A DNA stretch of 64,000 bases from Desulfobacteraceae bacterium (GCA_024225635.1 JAAEMK010000497.1:62001-126000), one strand, 5' to 3'. Shown: positions 35,546-44,261, counted from the first letter of the stretch. Made by a program: numbers and translations. Notes: a model not told the origin generated them from the sequence alone.

Positions 35546-36088
35546 CTATTTGACCGAATCCGTGGAGCCTTTGATTTTAGGTTTGCATATTTGCACCTTT
35601 TTAAGTTTGAACCCTAATTGATTCATTTTGTTTGAGATTGTTCTTGTTGTAGGCAGATCCTTATCGTTGTAGTTCATTTCGGAGATTAACCTTCGCCGCA
35701 CCTCGGCTGCGGTTATGGGAGAATAAAGATGCGTACTTCGTAAAGTTGGATCGGTTTGGCTGATGGGGGTAACAATTTTTTTGATATCTTCCAGGAGGTT
35801 TGGCAGGTGAGATTCCGAGGATTTGCGCCCTCGGGAAGAAAAATTGTCAACACATGTAATCCCGCTTTCCAATTCCCTGGTTCCTTTGAGTATTGTTTTT
35901 CGGTCCCAGCATAGAAGACGCTCAGCTTTGAGTTGTCCCCCATACCCCAATAATTTGACGAAGGAGGCCATAAAATGGCGGCGTTCGGCCCCTTTAAGTT
36001 TGTCTCTGACGTCATTTAAAAAGACACAGATTTCAGGTGTGAGTTCTGTAATTGATGGGGCTTTTTTATGGGACTCATGGTTAGGCAC
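35546..36088 (-). pseudogene. ISAzo13-family transposase, N-terminal fragment
   Basis: 180 codons from a GTG. The order RRHFMASFVKLLGYGGQLKA, CWDRKTILKGTRELESG, NFSSRGRKSSE, LLEDIKKIVTPISQTDPTLR and TTRTISNKMNQLGFKLKKVQ follows the N-terminal DNA-binding half of ISAzo13 (Rhodopirellula-type) transposases. It stops about where KIPETDAIF would introduce the DDE catalytic half, so the fragment is inactive. Terminal repeats were not identified. Confidence 0.75.
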
Positions 36089-36511
36089 GGCAATCGGTCT
36101 TTCCGTTGTAATTTCTGTGTATTATACAATTTCTTAAAAGAAAAGTCCGGGTTTTATTTCATTTTTCGGAAATTAAATTGAGGTATTATTTTTTTCTACA
36201 TTTTTTACGCATTCCTAACACTTTTTTCATAATTATATCTAATATAGTAAGATAGTTAGATGCTATTGTGGTATGAATTACATACAAGCAAGAAATAACA
36301 TACATAGCACAATATATCGTGCTCGTAATTTTTAGAACCAATCAAGAATGAGATTCAATTTTATTGGAGATTATTGCGTCAGGTTAAATCCAAAACATCG
36401 GGAAAGGAGAGAGTGAATTTTTTTGTAGCTTTTCTCCAGGGCGGTTTGACACAAAGGGCGGGTTGCTGTTACACATGGCCTGTTTTCAAACAGTTACGAA
36501 AGGAAGCTCAG
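36089..36511. other. AT-rich upstream region of lnt
   Basis: Very AT-rich with poly-T tracts between 36100 and 36370 and no supportable gene. An in-frame extension of lnt from 36374 is open but does not look like the family and lacks a ribosome site. It probably contains the lnt promoter, which I could not pin down. Confidence 0.5.
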
Positions 36512-38062
36512 GTGACAGTTCTTCATAGACAATCGGTTCTTGTACGGTATTTTCCAGCGGTGTTGAGCGGGGTCCTCCTGACCCTGGCGTTTCCGGCCTT
36601 TAGCCTTAACCTTCTTGCCTGGGTGGCCCTGGTGCCTCTCATGGTATCCATCCCCGCCATGGAAAAAAGGCAGGCATTCCATGCCGGGCTTGTGACAGGG
36701 GCGGTTCATTTTCTTTCCCTCCTGTACTGGATCGTGCCCACCATTCGGGTTTACGGCGGGGTGCCCCTGGTGCTGGCGGTGCCGGTACTGGCGTTGCTTG
36801 CCCTTTACCTTGCCCTTTATGTGGCCCTGTTTTCCGGGGGATTGAAGCTGTTTCCCCCCTCTTCCCCATGGATGCCCTTTGGCGCAGGAGCCCTGTGGGT
36901 TGGGGCCGAGTATCTTCGCGCCTCCCTTTTCACCGGGTTTCCCTGGGGGGCCCTGGGGTATTCCCAGTATACCAATCTGCCCCTGATCCAGGTGGCGGAC
37001 ATGGCCGGGGTGTACGGCGTCTCCTATGTGGTGGTGGCGGTGAATGGCTGTTTCGCCCTGGTGTGGCGATCCTGGAAAAAGGGAGCCCGGCTTTCGCGGC
37101 TCGGCCTTACCGTGGTTCCGGTAATTGTGATGGTGATCCTGGTGGTCGGCTACGGCCTGGTGCGCCAGGAAACGGTCCGTAAGGCCATGGCCGATGCCAC
37201 TGGAACAAAGGTAAGCGTGGTCCAGGGCAACATCAGCCAGGCCGTGAAATGGGACCAGGCCTATAAGGAGTCCACCGTGGACGCCTATTGCCGGCTCTCC
37301 CGGCAGGCCGGGGCGGAGGCGCCGGACCTGGTGGTGTGGCCGGAGACCGCCCTTCCCTTCTATTATGGCCGGGAAAAGTCCCTGTCGGACCGGGTGGATC
37401 GCTGCATCCGGGATACCGGCGCCTCCTTTCTTGTGGGAAGCCCTGCCCTTGGGGAGAAGAATTCATCCTATACCTATTACAACCGGGCTTACATGTTCAA
37501 TCGGTTCTCCATTGTCACCGGCTGGTATGATAAGGTGCACCTGGTGCCCTTTGGGGAATATGTTCCCCTTGGCCGCTATCTTCCCTTTCTCGGCAAGATC
37601 ACGGCGTCGGCCGGGGATTTTTCCCCGGGGAGCAGGGGGGCGGGGCCCCTTGGGTTTGGCGGCGATGCGTCGGCCGGGGTACTCACCTGCTTTGAGGTGA
37701 TCTTTCCCTCCCTTGCGCGAAAAATGGTGGCCCGGGGGGGCGGTATCCTGGTGACCATCACCAACGATGCCTGGTTCGGCTATACCTCGGCCCCGGAGCA
37801 GCATTTTTCCATGGCCGTGTTCAGGGCGGTGGAGAACCGGAGGCCGGTGGCAAGGGCGGCAAACACCGGGATAAGCGGGTTTATCGATCCCCGGGGCAGG
37901 ATTATGGCCGCAACCGGCCTCTACACCGAGGCGGTCCGGACCCGCACCCTTCCCCTGGTGAAGATTAAAACCCTCTACTCGGTTGCCGGGGATTGGTTTG
38001 CCGTGATCTGTTTTGTTGCAATTACACTGGTTTTTATGGTAAAAAGAAGGTTGGGGCGATAA
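36512..38062 (+). CDS. lnt: apolipoprotein N-acyltransferase
   Basis: 516 aa from a GTG at 36512 with AAAGGAAG upstream, the length normal for Lnt. Several N-terminal membrane helices are followed by a periplasmic nitrilase domain. Catalytic triad residues lie in VVWPETALPF (Glu), YDKVHLVPFGEYVPL (Lys) and GVLTCFEVIFP (Cys), and a final membrane helix closes the protein. It adds the N-terminal acyl chain to lipoproteins in the inner membrane. It lies 33 bp upstream of prfB. Confidence 0.95.
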   Translation: MTVLHRQSVLVRYFPAVLSGVLLTLAFPAFSLNLLAWVALVPLMVSIPAMEKRQAFHAGLVTGAVHFLSLLYWIVPTIRVYGGVPLVLAVPVLALLALYLALYVALFSGGLKLFPPSSPWMPFGAGALWVGAEYLRASLFTGFPWGALGYSQYTNLPLIQVADMAGVYGVSYVVVAVNGCFALVWRSWKKGARLSRLGLTVVPVIVMVILVVGYGLVRQETVRKAMADATGTKVSVVQGNISQAVKWDQAYKESTVDAYCRLSRQAGAEAPDLVVWPETALPFYYGREKSLSDRVDRCIRDTGASFLVGSPALGEKNSSYTYYNRAYMFNRFSIVTGWYDKVHLVPFGEYVPLGRYLPFLGKITASAGDFSPGSRGAGPLGFGGDASAGVLTCFEVIFPSLARKMVARGGGILVTITNDAWFGYTSAPEQHFSMAVFRAVENRRPVARAANTGISGFIDPRGRIMAATGLYTEAVRTRTLPLVKIKTLYSVAGDWFAVICFVAITLVFMVKRRLGR

Positions 38063-38095
38063 CTTATATCAGACAAAAAATCAGGAGATACAAAC

Positions 38096-39197
38096 ATGTC
38101 CGCAGAACTTAAACAGAGCATAGCAGGGTTTTACGAAAAAGCAGAACAGCTCAAGGAGTATCTTTGACCTCCCTGTCAAGAGAAACCGTTTAAGGGAACT
38201 GGAGAGCATGACCGCCCGGGAAGATTTCTGGAACGACCCGGACCGTGCCACCACCCTGTTAAAAGAGAGAACCCGGATTTCCGACCTCATCGATACCTGG
38301 GACGCCATCTATGAAGAGATCGAGGATGCCGAGACCCTGCTGGAACTTGCCCATGAAGAGGGGGACAAGGAGACCGAGCAGGAGGTGAACCGCCAGCTCG
38401 GGGAGCTCAAGGCTCGGGTAAAGACATTTTCAGTGGCCATCATGCTGGACGGTGAGGACGATGCCAAGAACGCCATCGTTTCCATCAATGCGGGAGCCGG
38501 CGGCACCGATTCCCAGGACTGGACCGAGATGCTGTTTCGTATGTACTCCCGGTGGGTGGATAAGAAAGGGTTTAAATTCCAGCTCATCGATTTCCAGCCA
38601 GGGGACGAAGCCGGAGTCAAGGGCGTTACCTTCAGCGTGTCCGGCGACTACAGCTACGGCCTGCTCAAGGTGGAGTCAGGGGTGCACCGCCTGGTGCGTA
38701 TTTCCCCCTTCAACGCCAATGGAAAGCGTCAGACTTCGTTTGCCTCGGTCTTTGTCTATCCTGAACTCAAGGATGAGATCCGGGTGGATATCGACGAAGG
38801 GGATCTCAGGATCGACGTGTTCCGGGCCAGCGGTGCCGGCGGCCAGCACGTGAACAAGACCAGCAGCGCCGTGCGTATCACCCATCTTCCCTCCGGGGTG
38901 GTGGTCCAGTGCCAGCAGGAGCCCTCCCAGCACCGGAACAAGGAGATCGCCATGAAGGTCCTCCAGTCCCGCCTCTACCAGATCGAAAAGGAGAAGCAGA
39001 ACCGGAAGATGCAGGACCTCCACGACGGCAAGGACGATATTGCCTGGGGCAGCCAGATCCGGTCCTATGTGCTCCATCCCTACCGGATGGTCAAGGATCA
39101 CCGGACCGACTTTGAGATGGGGGACGTGGATAAGGTGCTGGACGGCCAGATCGACCGGTTCATCGAAGAGGCCCTGATCTCGGGCAAGGTCAAGTGA
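38096..39197 (+). CDS. prfB: peptide chain release factor 2 with programmed +1 frameshift
   Basis: Codons 1-23 run from the ATG at 38096 to CTT at 38162-38164, followed by an in-frame TGA (38165-38167). A +1 shift onto GAC at 38166 continues to the stop at 39197, giving 366 aa, the usual RF2 length. Motifs: SPF-type tripeptide in RLVRISPFNANGK and GGQ in GAGGQHVNKTSSAVR. RF2 ends translation at TGA and TAA. AGGAG precedes the ATG. The HD-domain gene overlaps its stop (GTGA). Confidence 0.96.
38153..38168 (+). promoter_or_regulatory. prfB recoding site
   Basis: AAGGAG-TAT-CTT-TGA-C: internal Shine-Dalgarno-like AAGGAG, three-base spacer, slippery CTT and in-frame TGA followed by C. This is the conserved autoregulatory frameshift signal that lets low RF2 levels promote the shift. 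Confidence 0.95.
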
Positions 39198-39748
39198 CCC
39201 CCGAAGAGATCATCCTCGAATATTATCCCAGGGGGTCCAAAGCCTGTGAGATCCTGATGCGGCATGGGGAGCAGGTGGCGGAAAAGAGCCTTGAGATCGC
39301 AGGCCGCCTCTCCCATCTAAGCCCGGATCTGGATTTCATCCGGGAGGCGGCCATGCTCCATGATATCGGGATTTTCATGACAAAGGCCCCCGGCATCGGG
39401 TGCTTTGGCGAACACGCCTACCTCTGCCACGGTTACCTTGGCAGGCAGCTGCTGGATTCCCTGGGGTTGCCTGCCCACGGCCTTGTGGCCGAGCGCCACA
39501 CCGGCGCCGGCATCACCAAAGCAAACATCCTGGACCAGGGGCTCCCCCTTCCCTGCCGGGATATGGTGCCCGAAACCCTGGAGGAGACCATCATCTGCGT
39601 GGCGGACAAGTTTTTTTCCAAGAGCCCGGGCAAAGAGCATATGGAAAAGAGCAGGGAAATCATCTTCAACGAGCTTGCTGATATTGATGTGACCCATGCC
39701 CGGCGCTTTTCCCAATGGGCCGACCGGCTCATCCCCTCCCCGGCATGA
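39194..39748 (+). CDS. HD domain protein
   Basis: 184 aa from a GTG that overlaps the prfB stop by 4 bp. Metal-binding HD-superfamily pattern: HGEQVAEKSLEIA (His), AAMLHDIGIF (HD), HGLVAERHTGAGIT (His) and ICVADKFFSK (Asp). It resembles small HD phosphohydrolases acting on nucleotides or nucleotide second messengers. The substrate is unknown. Coupling to prfB suggests co-expression only. Confidence 0.88.
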   Translation: MTPEEIILEYYPRGSKACEILMRHGEQVAEKSLEIAGRLSHLSPDLDFIREAAMLHDIGIFMTKAPGIGCFGEHAYLCHGYLGRQLLDSLGLPAHGLVAERHTGAGITKANILDQGLPLPCRDMVPETLEETIICVADKFFSKSPGKEHMEKSREIIFNELADIDVTHARRFSQWADRLIPSPA

Positions 39749-39799
39749 CCGTCATTTTTTTATTGACCTGGACGGGTGGTTTCTGACTATAACTTAGGC

Positions 39800-40525
39800 A
39801 TGCAACCACGGGATTCCGATACCTATGACGGATATATCAAGGCGCTGACCGACATCAGCCGGGCCATCACCTCGGATCTGTACATCGAGGACCTGCTCAA
39901 GCTGATTGTCATGGTGACGGCCCGGGTGACCGGGGTGGAGATCTGCTCCTTATGGCTCGTCAACCCGGAGGAGGATCCCCCCAGGATTCGCCTCAAGGCG
40001 ACCCAGTCCATTTCGCCGGAGTATATCAAGGACCGCTCCCTGAGCCTGGACGAGGGGGTGGTCGGATATGTGGTCACCCACAAGCAGCCCCTGTTGCTCA
40101 AGGAGATCATGAAGAGCCGAAGGTTCAAGGAGAAGGAGATGGCCAAGCGCCTGGGTCTTGTCTCCATGGCCGGGATTCCCCTTCAGACACGGGATGAAAA
40201 GGTGATCGGCGTGCTGAACTGTTTCACGGCCGTTCCCCATGATTTCTCCGATACCGAGGTGAACCTCCTGACCGCCGTGGCCAACCAGTCCGCCGTGGCC
40301 ATCCTCAACACCGAGCTCATGGTCAAGACAAAGGTGATCCGGGAAGAGCTCGAGGCCCGTAAAAAGATCGAGCAGGCCAAGGAGATCCTCATGCACCAGG
40401 GAAGCATGACCGGCAACGACGCCTATCGATGGCTCCAGAAACGCAGCATGGACTCCCGCAAATCGATCCGGGAGGTGGCCGAGGCCGTGATCCTTTCCAA
40501 CGAGATCTTCAACTCCAACAATTGA
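39800..40525 (+). CDS. GAF-ANTAR RNA-binding antitermination regulator
   Basis: 241 aa from the ATG at 39800. A GTG at 39776 would add eight residues, and neither start has a strong ribosome site. An N-terminal GAF sensor domain (about 10-160: TARVTGVEICSLWLVNPEED, GIPLQTRDEKVIGVLNCF) is followed by a short coiled linker. A C-terminal ANTAR domain (about 185-235: RKKIEQAKEILMHQGSMTGN, then SMDSRKSIREVAEAVI) closes the protein. ANTAR domains bind RNA with paired hexaloop hairpins and prevent termination. Such an RNA lies in the leader at 42234-42341, so this protein probably controls that gene in response to a small ligand sensed by GAF. Confidence 0.92.
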   Translation: MQPRDSDTYDGYIKALTDISRAITSDLYIEDLLKLIVMVTARVTGVEICSLWLVNPEEDPPRIRLKATQSISPEYIKDRSLSLDEGVVGYVVTHKQPLLLKEIMKSRRFKEKEMAKRLGLVSMAGIPLQTRDEKVIGVLNCFTAVPHDFSDTEVNLLTAVANQSAVAILNTELMVKTKVIREELEARKKIEQAKEILMHQGSMTGNDAYRWLQKRSMDSRKSIREVAEAVILSNEIFNSNN

Positions 40526-40539
40526 TCCCTCCTTAAGTC

Positions 40540-40561
40540 TTCCGGCGGTTTTCGCCGGGAA
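40540..40561 (+). terminator. hairpin after the GAF-ANTAR gene
   Basis: CCGGCG (40542-40547) pairs with CGCCGG (40553-40558) across a GTTTT loop, with weaker flanking pairs. No T run follows, so termination is uncertain. The rest of 40526-40733 shows no second ANTAR-type hexaloop pair. Confidence 0.45.
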
Positions 40562-40733
40562 CAGATTCGTAAATCCGGATAAATTAAATGAACACTTTTT
40601 ACTCTTTTGGGAATGGTTTATGCATGTTGTGCAATGGCGTTTACGTTTTTGATAAGAAGGAGTACCTGTTTGCTAGACTGACTTAAGACCGATAACATAT
40701 CCGGAGAACGGATGATTGGGAGGTTGACTGGAG

Positions 40734-42158
40734 ATGGAGAAGTGCAACACGGATTCTGAGAAGTTTGTAACGGAACACAAGGGCTTGAAGCGGGAGATGA
40801 AGGGCCGCCACCTGCTGATGATATCCATCGGCGGCACCATCGGAACCGGCCTGTTCATGGGGGTGGGATACACCATCAACACGGCAGGCCCCCTGGGAAC
40901 GGTGCTCGCCTACATGACGGGCGGGTTGATCATGTACCTGGTTTTGCTCTGTCTCGGGGAGCTCGCAACGGCCATGCCCGTGGCGGGCTCGTTCCAGACC
41001 TATGCCACCCGGTTTATCTCGCCCGCGGCCGGTTTTGCCACCGGCTGGCTCTACTGGCTGAGCTGGGCCCTGTGCATTGCCGCGGATTTCACGGCCTCGG
41101 GCATCATCATGAACACCTTTTTTCCATCGATCCCCATTTATATCTGGTGCGCATTGTTTGCGGTGTTATTGTCCTGTTTAAACCTGTTGTCGGTCAAGGT
41201 GTACGGAGAGAGCGAATTCTGGTTCGCCGGCATCAAGATCATCGCCATCGTGGTCTTTATCGTGGCGGGCCTCGGCCTCATATTTGGGCTGGGCGACCTG
41301 GACCCCCGGGGGCTTTCCAATTTTGTAACGGACAAAGGCCTTTTCCCCAACGGGTTCGGGGCCGTGGTGGTCACCATGGTGGCCGTGGTCTACTCCTTCC
41401 AGGGGTCGGAGCTTGTGGGCATCGCCGCAGGGGAGTGCGAGAATCCCAGCAAGAACGTTCCCCGGGTGATCAAGGCGGTTGTGCTGCGCATCGTCATCTT
41501 TTTCTGGCTGGCCGTGTTTGTGCTGGCCGCCACCATCCCCTTTGCAGCGTCGGGGGTGATGGAGAGCCCCTTTGCCCATGTGTTCACCCTCACCGGTATC
41601 CCCTATGCAAAGACCGTGATGACCCTGGTGGTGCTCTCGGCCGCCCTGTCCGCCGGAAACTCGGGCCTCTATGCCGCTTCCCGCCTCCTCTGGTCCATGT
41701 CCCGGGATGGACAGGCCCCGGGGTTCCTGGGCCGGCTCAACGCCCACGGGGTGCCCTACAACGCCATCCTGGTCACCGTGGCCGTTGCATGTGCCTCATT
41801 GTTGACCAAGGCCATTGCCGCCGATACGGTTTACCTCTTTCTCATCTCCAGCACCGGGCTCACCGGTTGCCTCATCTGGATGGTGATCGCCGTCTGCCAG
41901 ATCAATTTCAGGCGGGAGTATGTGGCCAGGGGCGGCAAGGTCAAGGATCTTGTCTTCAGGACGCCCCTGTTTCCCTTTGTGCCGGCGGCCGCCCTGTTGA
42001 TCAACCTTGGGGCCATCCTCGGCCTTTACCTGGAACCGGATTACCGTTACATGCTCTTTTCCAGTGTTCCCGTGGTTCTGGTGACCTATGGCATCGGCCT
42101 CTGGCATTTCCGGCGCAGGCAGGAAAAAGAGGGGGGCCGGGAGCCTGGCCGGGTGTGA
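40734..42158 (+). CDS. amino acid permease (APC superfamily, AAT family)
   Basis: 474 aa with 12 predicted membrane helices. N-terminal signature LMISIGGTIGTGLFMGVGYT and the later SFQGSELVGIAAGECENPSKNVPRVIK are typical of LysP/GabP-like amino-acid:proton symporters. GGGAGG lies upstream of the ATG. Located between the ANTAR regulator and a glutamate synthase-like gene, it may import an amino acid feeding that enzyme. Specificity is not predictable. Confidence 0.92.
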   Translation: MEKCNTDSEKFVTEHKGLKREMKGRHLLMISIGGTIGTGLFMGVGYTINTAGPLGTVLAYMTGGLIMYLVLLCLGELATAMPVAGSFQTYATRFISPAAGFATGWLYWLSWALCIAADFTASGIIMNTFFPSIPIYIWCALFAVLLSCLNLLSVKVYGESEFWFAGIKIIAIVVFIVAGLGLIFGLGDLDPRGLSNFVTDKGLFPNGFGAVVVTMVAVVYSFQGSELVGIAAGECENPSKNVPRVIKAVVLRIVIFFWLAVFVLAATIPFAASGVMESPFAHVFTLTGIPYAKTVMTLVVLSAALSAGNSGLYAASRLLWSMSRDGQAPGFLGRLNAHGVPYNAILVTVAVACASLLTKAIAADTVYLFLISSTGLTGCLIWMVIAVCQINFRREYVARGGKVKDLVFRTPLFPFVPAAALLINLGAILGLYLEPDYRYMLFSSVPVVLVTYGIGLWHFRRRQEKEGGREPGRV

Positions 42159-42199
42159 GGTTATTACGTATTTGCGTTTTGGCGATATTGCGAAAAAAC

Positions 42200-42228
42200 T
42201 TGACAACAGGGGAAGGGCAACGTATTGA
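42200..42228 (+). promoter_or_regulatory. promoter of the ANTAR-type leader
   Basis: TTGACA at 42200-42205 and TATTGA at 42223-42228, spaced by 17 bp. The -35 is perfect and the -10 matches at the first three positions. Initiation would fall near 42234-42236, exactly at the base of the first leader hairpin. Confidence 0.6.
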
Positions 42229-42233
42229 ATTAA

Positions 42234-42341
42234 GAAGGTATCAGTGTTGATATCTTCCGGCACAATGGGGTGCTGACCACATCGTATATTGTATCTGTAA
42301 TGGACAAAGGCGTCTGTTTCTTTGAAGGCAGGCGCCTTTTT
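42234..42341 (+). promoter_or_regulatory. ANTAR-type dual-hexaloop leader RNA with intrinsic terminator
   Basis: Hairpin 1: GAAGGTATC (42234-42242) pairs with GATATCTTC (42249-42257), loop AGTGTT. Hairpin 2: CGGCAC (42258-42263) pairs with GTGCTG (42270-42275), loop AATGGG. Both loops have six bases with A at position 1 and G at position 4, the signature of ANTAR-binding RNAs. An 11-bp terminator hairpin (42306-42316 with 42329-42339) and a T run to 42341 follow, 43 bases before the ATG of the glutamate synthase-like gene. Readthrough is probably controlled by the GAF-ANTAR protein at 39800. Confidence 0.85.
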
Positions 42342-42383
42342 GCGTTCTGCCGTTTAATACACCTTTAAACAGGAGAAACTGCC

Positions 42384-44036
42384 ATGAGATTTGCAAAGTC
42401 AAACGATGTCCTTGGAACCACCAACCGTGGAAATCCCGCCGAATCCGGCCTCTGCACCCTTTGCCGCGCCGACTGCAAGGGCAAGTGCGAAACCTGGCTG
42501 TCAAGCATGACGGGCCGTAAACTGCTCTATCCCAGAAGCTTCGGATTGGTCACGGCAGGGGGAAACAACACCACCCATGTGGGGGTCTCCTACAACTCTT
42601 TGCGCATCCAGGGGTATGCCTACGGCTCCCAGGGCATTGCCGATCCCCTGACCCACAGCGCGGACGATTGCATCTTTCCCAACGTCAGCCTTGCCACGGA
42701 ATTTGGCAAACGGAAAAAGACCAGGATTCGCATGCCCCTGATGACAGGGGCCATGGGCTCCACCTTTATCGCGGAAAAGTACTGGGACGCCTTTGCCATT
42801 GGCGGGGCCCTGGTGGGCATTCCCGTTGTGATCGGCGAAAACGTGGTGGGAGTGGACCGGAACTCGAAGATCGAGCCGGGCGGGAACCGGCAGGGCAAGA
42901 TCCGGTCGGCCCCGGAGCTGGACAGGCGGATCGACACCTATCTGCGCTATTTTGACGGATACGGGGCCATCATCGTCCAGCTCAATGTGGAAGACACCCG
43001 GAACGGGGTGGCCGAATATGTGGTGGACAAGTATGGCGACAAGTGCATCATCGAACTCAAGTGGGGCCAGGGCGCCAAGAACATCGGCGGGGAGATCCAG
43101 GTGAGAAGCCTGGATTACGCCCTGTTCCTGAAAGAGCGCGGCTATGTCGTGGACCCCGACCCCTCCATCCCCGAGGTGCGGAAGGGGTTTGAGCAGGGGG
43201 CCATCAAGAGCTTTGCCCGGCACAGCCGGCTGGGGGGCACCCATCTGGATTCCGTGGCCAAGGTGGAGGAGGATTTCATGACCAGCGTGGAGTACCTGCG
43301 GTCCATCGGATTCGACCGGATAACCCTCAAGACCGGCTCCTACGGCATGGAAGAGCTGGCCATGGCCATCAGGTTCGCCACCGACGCCAACCTGGATCTT
43401 CTGACCATCGACGGTTCGGGCGGGGGAACGGGCATGAGCCCCTGGAACATGATGCAGAGCTGGGGCGTGCCTTCCATCAACCTCCACGCCAAGGCCCACG
43501 AGTATGCGGGCATCCTGTCGGCCAAGGGAAAGAGCGTGGTGGACATGAGCTTTGCCGGCGGCTTTGCCCTGGAGGATCATATATTCAAGGCGCTTGCCCT
43601 GGGCGCCCCCTACACCAAGCTGGTCTGCATGGGCCGGGCCGTCATGATTCCGGGATTCCTGGGGGCCAACATCGAAGGTGCCATCTATCCGGAACGGCGG
43701 GCGGAGGTGAACGGCAACTGGAACGAGCTGCCCAAGACCGTGCTCGAGGTGGGGAAAACAGCCGACGAGATATTTGCCGGATACCACGATCTGGAAAAGA
43801 AGCTGGGCCGGGACGAGATGAAGAAGCTTCCCTATGGGGCCATCGCCTTCTGGACCCTGGCCGACAAGTTGGGCTGCGGCCTCCAGCAGCTCATGGCCGG
43901 CGCCAGGAAGTTCTCCCTTGCCCAGATCTCACGCAACGAGATCTTTTCCGGCAACCGGGAGACCGCCCACGAGACCGGCATTCCCCATGTCTCGGATGTC
44001 AATGATGAGAGCGCCAGAAAAATTCTCAACGCCTAA
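42384..44036 (+). CDS. glutamate synthase-related FMN-binding protein
   Basis: 550 aa. A cysteine cluster at the N-terminus (C24, C27, C31, C35 in CTLCRADCKGKC) precedes a long FMN-binding glutamate synthase domain, with KWGQGAKNIGGEIQ, LTIDGSGGGTGMSPWNMMQ and LVCMGRAVMIPGFLGANIEG. It has no glutaminase domain and no GXGXG domain, so it is a paralog of the FMN subunit at 61437 and not a full enzyme. It may work with separate partner subunits or catalyse another reaction. AGGAG precedes the ATG. Its leader carries the ANTAR target. Confidence 0.88.
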   Translation: MRFAKSNDVLGTTNRGNPAESGLCTLCRADCKGKCETWLSSMTGRKLLYPRSFGLVTAGGNNTTHVGVSYNSLRIQGYAYGSQGIADPLTHSADDCIFPNVSLATEFGKRKKTRIRMPLMTGAMGSTFIAEKYWDAFAIGGALVGIPVVIGENVVGVDRNSKIEPGGNRQGKIRSAPELDRRIDTYLRYFDGYGAIIVQLNVEDTRNGVAEYVVDKYGDKCIIELKWGQGAKNIGGEIQVRSLDYALFLKERGYVVDPDPSIPEVRKGFEQGAIKSFARHSRLGGTHLDSVAKVEEDFMTSVEYLRSIGFDRITLKTGSYGMEELAMAIRFATDANLDLLTIDGSGGGTGMSPWNMMQSWGVPSINLHAKAHEYAGILSAKGKSVVDMSFAGGFALEDHIFKALALGAPYTKLVCMGRAVMIPGFLGANIEGAIYPERRAEVNGNWNELPKTVLEVGKTADEIFAGYHDLEKKLGRDEMKKLPYGAIAFWTLADKLGCGLQQLMAGARKFSLAQISRNEIFSGNRETAHETGIPHVSDVNDESARKILNA

Positions 44037-44092
44037 CCCATTACTTCAGGCGTTCACGGCGGTTCATGGGAAACCGGGTCGCCCTTCCTGCC

Positions 44093-44197
44093 GGACATCC
44101 TTGTCTGATGGACCGGCGGGCGGTGGGTTAATGTCTTAAAAACAATGCGGATTCTAAAGGCCGGACAGGCTTGTCTCTATATAGGACAGACTTGTCC
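44093..44197. promoter_or_regulatory. three palindromic activator sites upstream of chemoreceptor 2
   Basis: GGACATCCTTGTCT (44093-44106), GGACAGGCTTGTCT (44163-44176) and GGACAGACTTGTCC (44184-44197), all of the form GGACA-N4-TGTCY. The last two start exactly 21 bp apart and the first lies 70 bp upstream. They sit 65-170 bp before the -24 element, the usual range for sigma-54 enhancer sites. The same set precedes chemoreceptors 3 and 4. Confidence 0.7.
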
Positions 44198-44205
44198 GGT
44201 TTTTT
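44161..44205 (+). terminator. terminator-like hairpin overlapping the activator sites
   Basis: CCGGACAGGCTTGTC (44161-44175) can pair with 44185-44199 and is followed by six T residues. It may end transcription of the glutamate synthase-like gene, and the palindromic sites lie in its arms. A GGGGCC-GATC-GGTCCC palindrome follows at 44217-44232. Confidence 0.6.
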
Positions 44206-44261
44206 GGGTGGTCCCAGGGGCCGATCGGTCCCTTTTCTGCCTTTGGGGGTGATTCCCGTTA

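Larger units (their letters stand above)
33937..36088. mobile_element. decayed genomic island at tRNA-Val
   Basis: From the 3-prime end of tRNA-Val to about 36.1 kb the sequence is clearly more AT-rich than both sides. It contains, in order on the minus strand, an integrase C-terminal relic, a PEP-CTERM-like secreted protein, an IS1595-type transposase relic and an ISAzo13-type transposase fragment. No housekeeping gene is present and no second copy of the tRNA end was found, so the right boundary is uncertain and could extend to the lnt start near 36.5 kb. Confidence 0.7.

Noticed and set aside
36374-36511. N-terminal extension of Lnt
   Set aside because: The extension lacks membrane character. 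The GTG at 36512 has AAAGGAAG and gives the usual Lnt length.
40526-40733. second ANTAR target upstream of the amino acid permease
   Set aside because: I looked for paired hexaloops with A1/G4 and found only a CCGGCG hairpin and a loop of the wrong size.
42501-43787. 428-codon minus-strand frame
   Set aside because: It is antisense to the glutamate synthase-like gene, with shadow-type composition.
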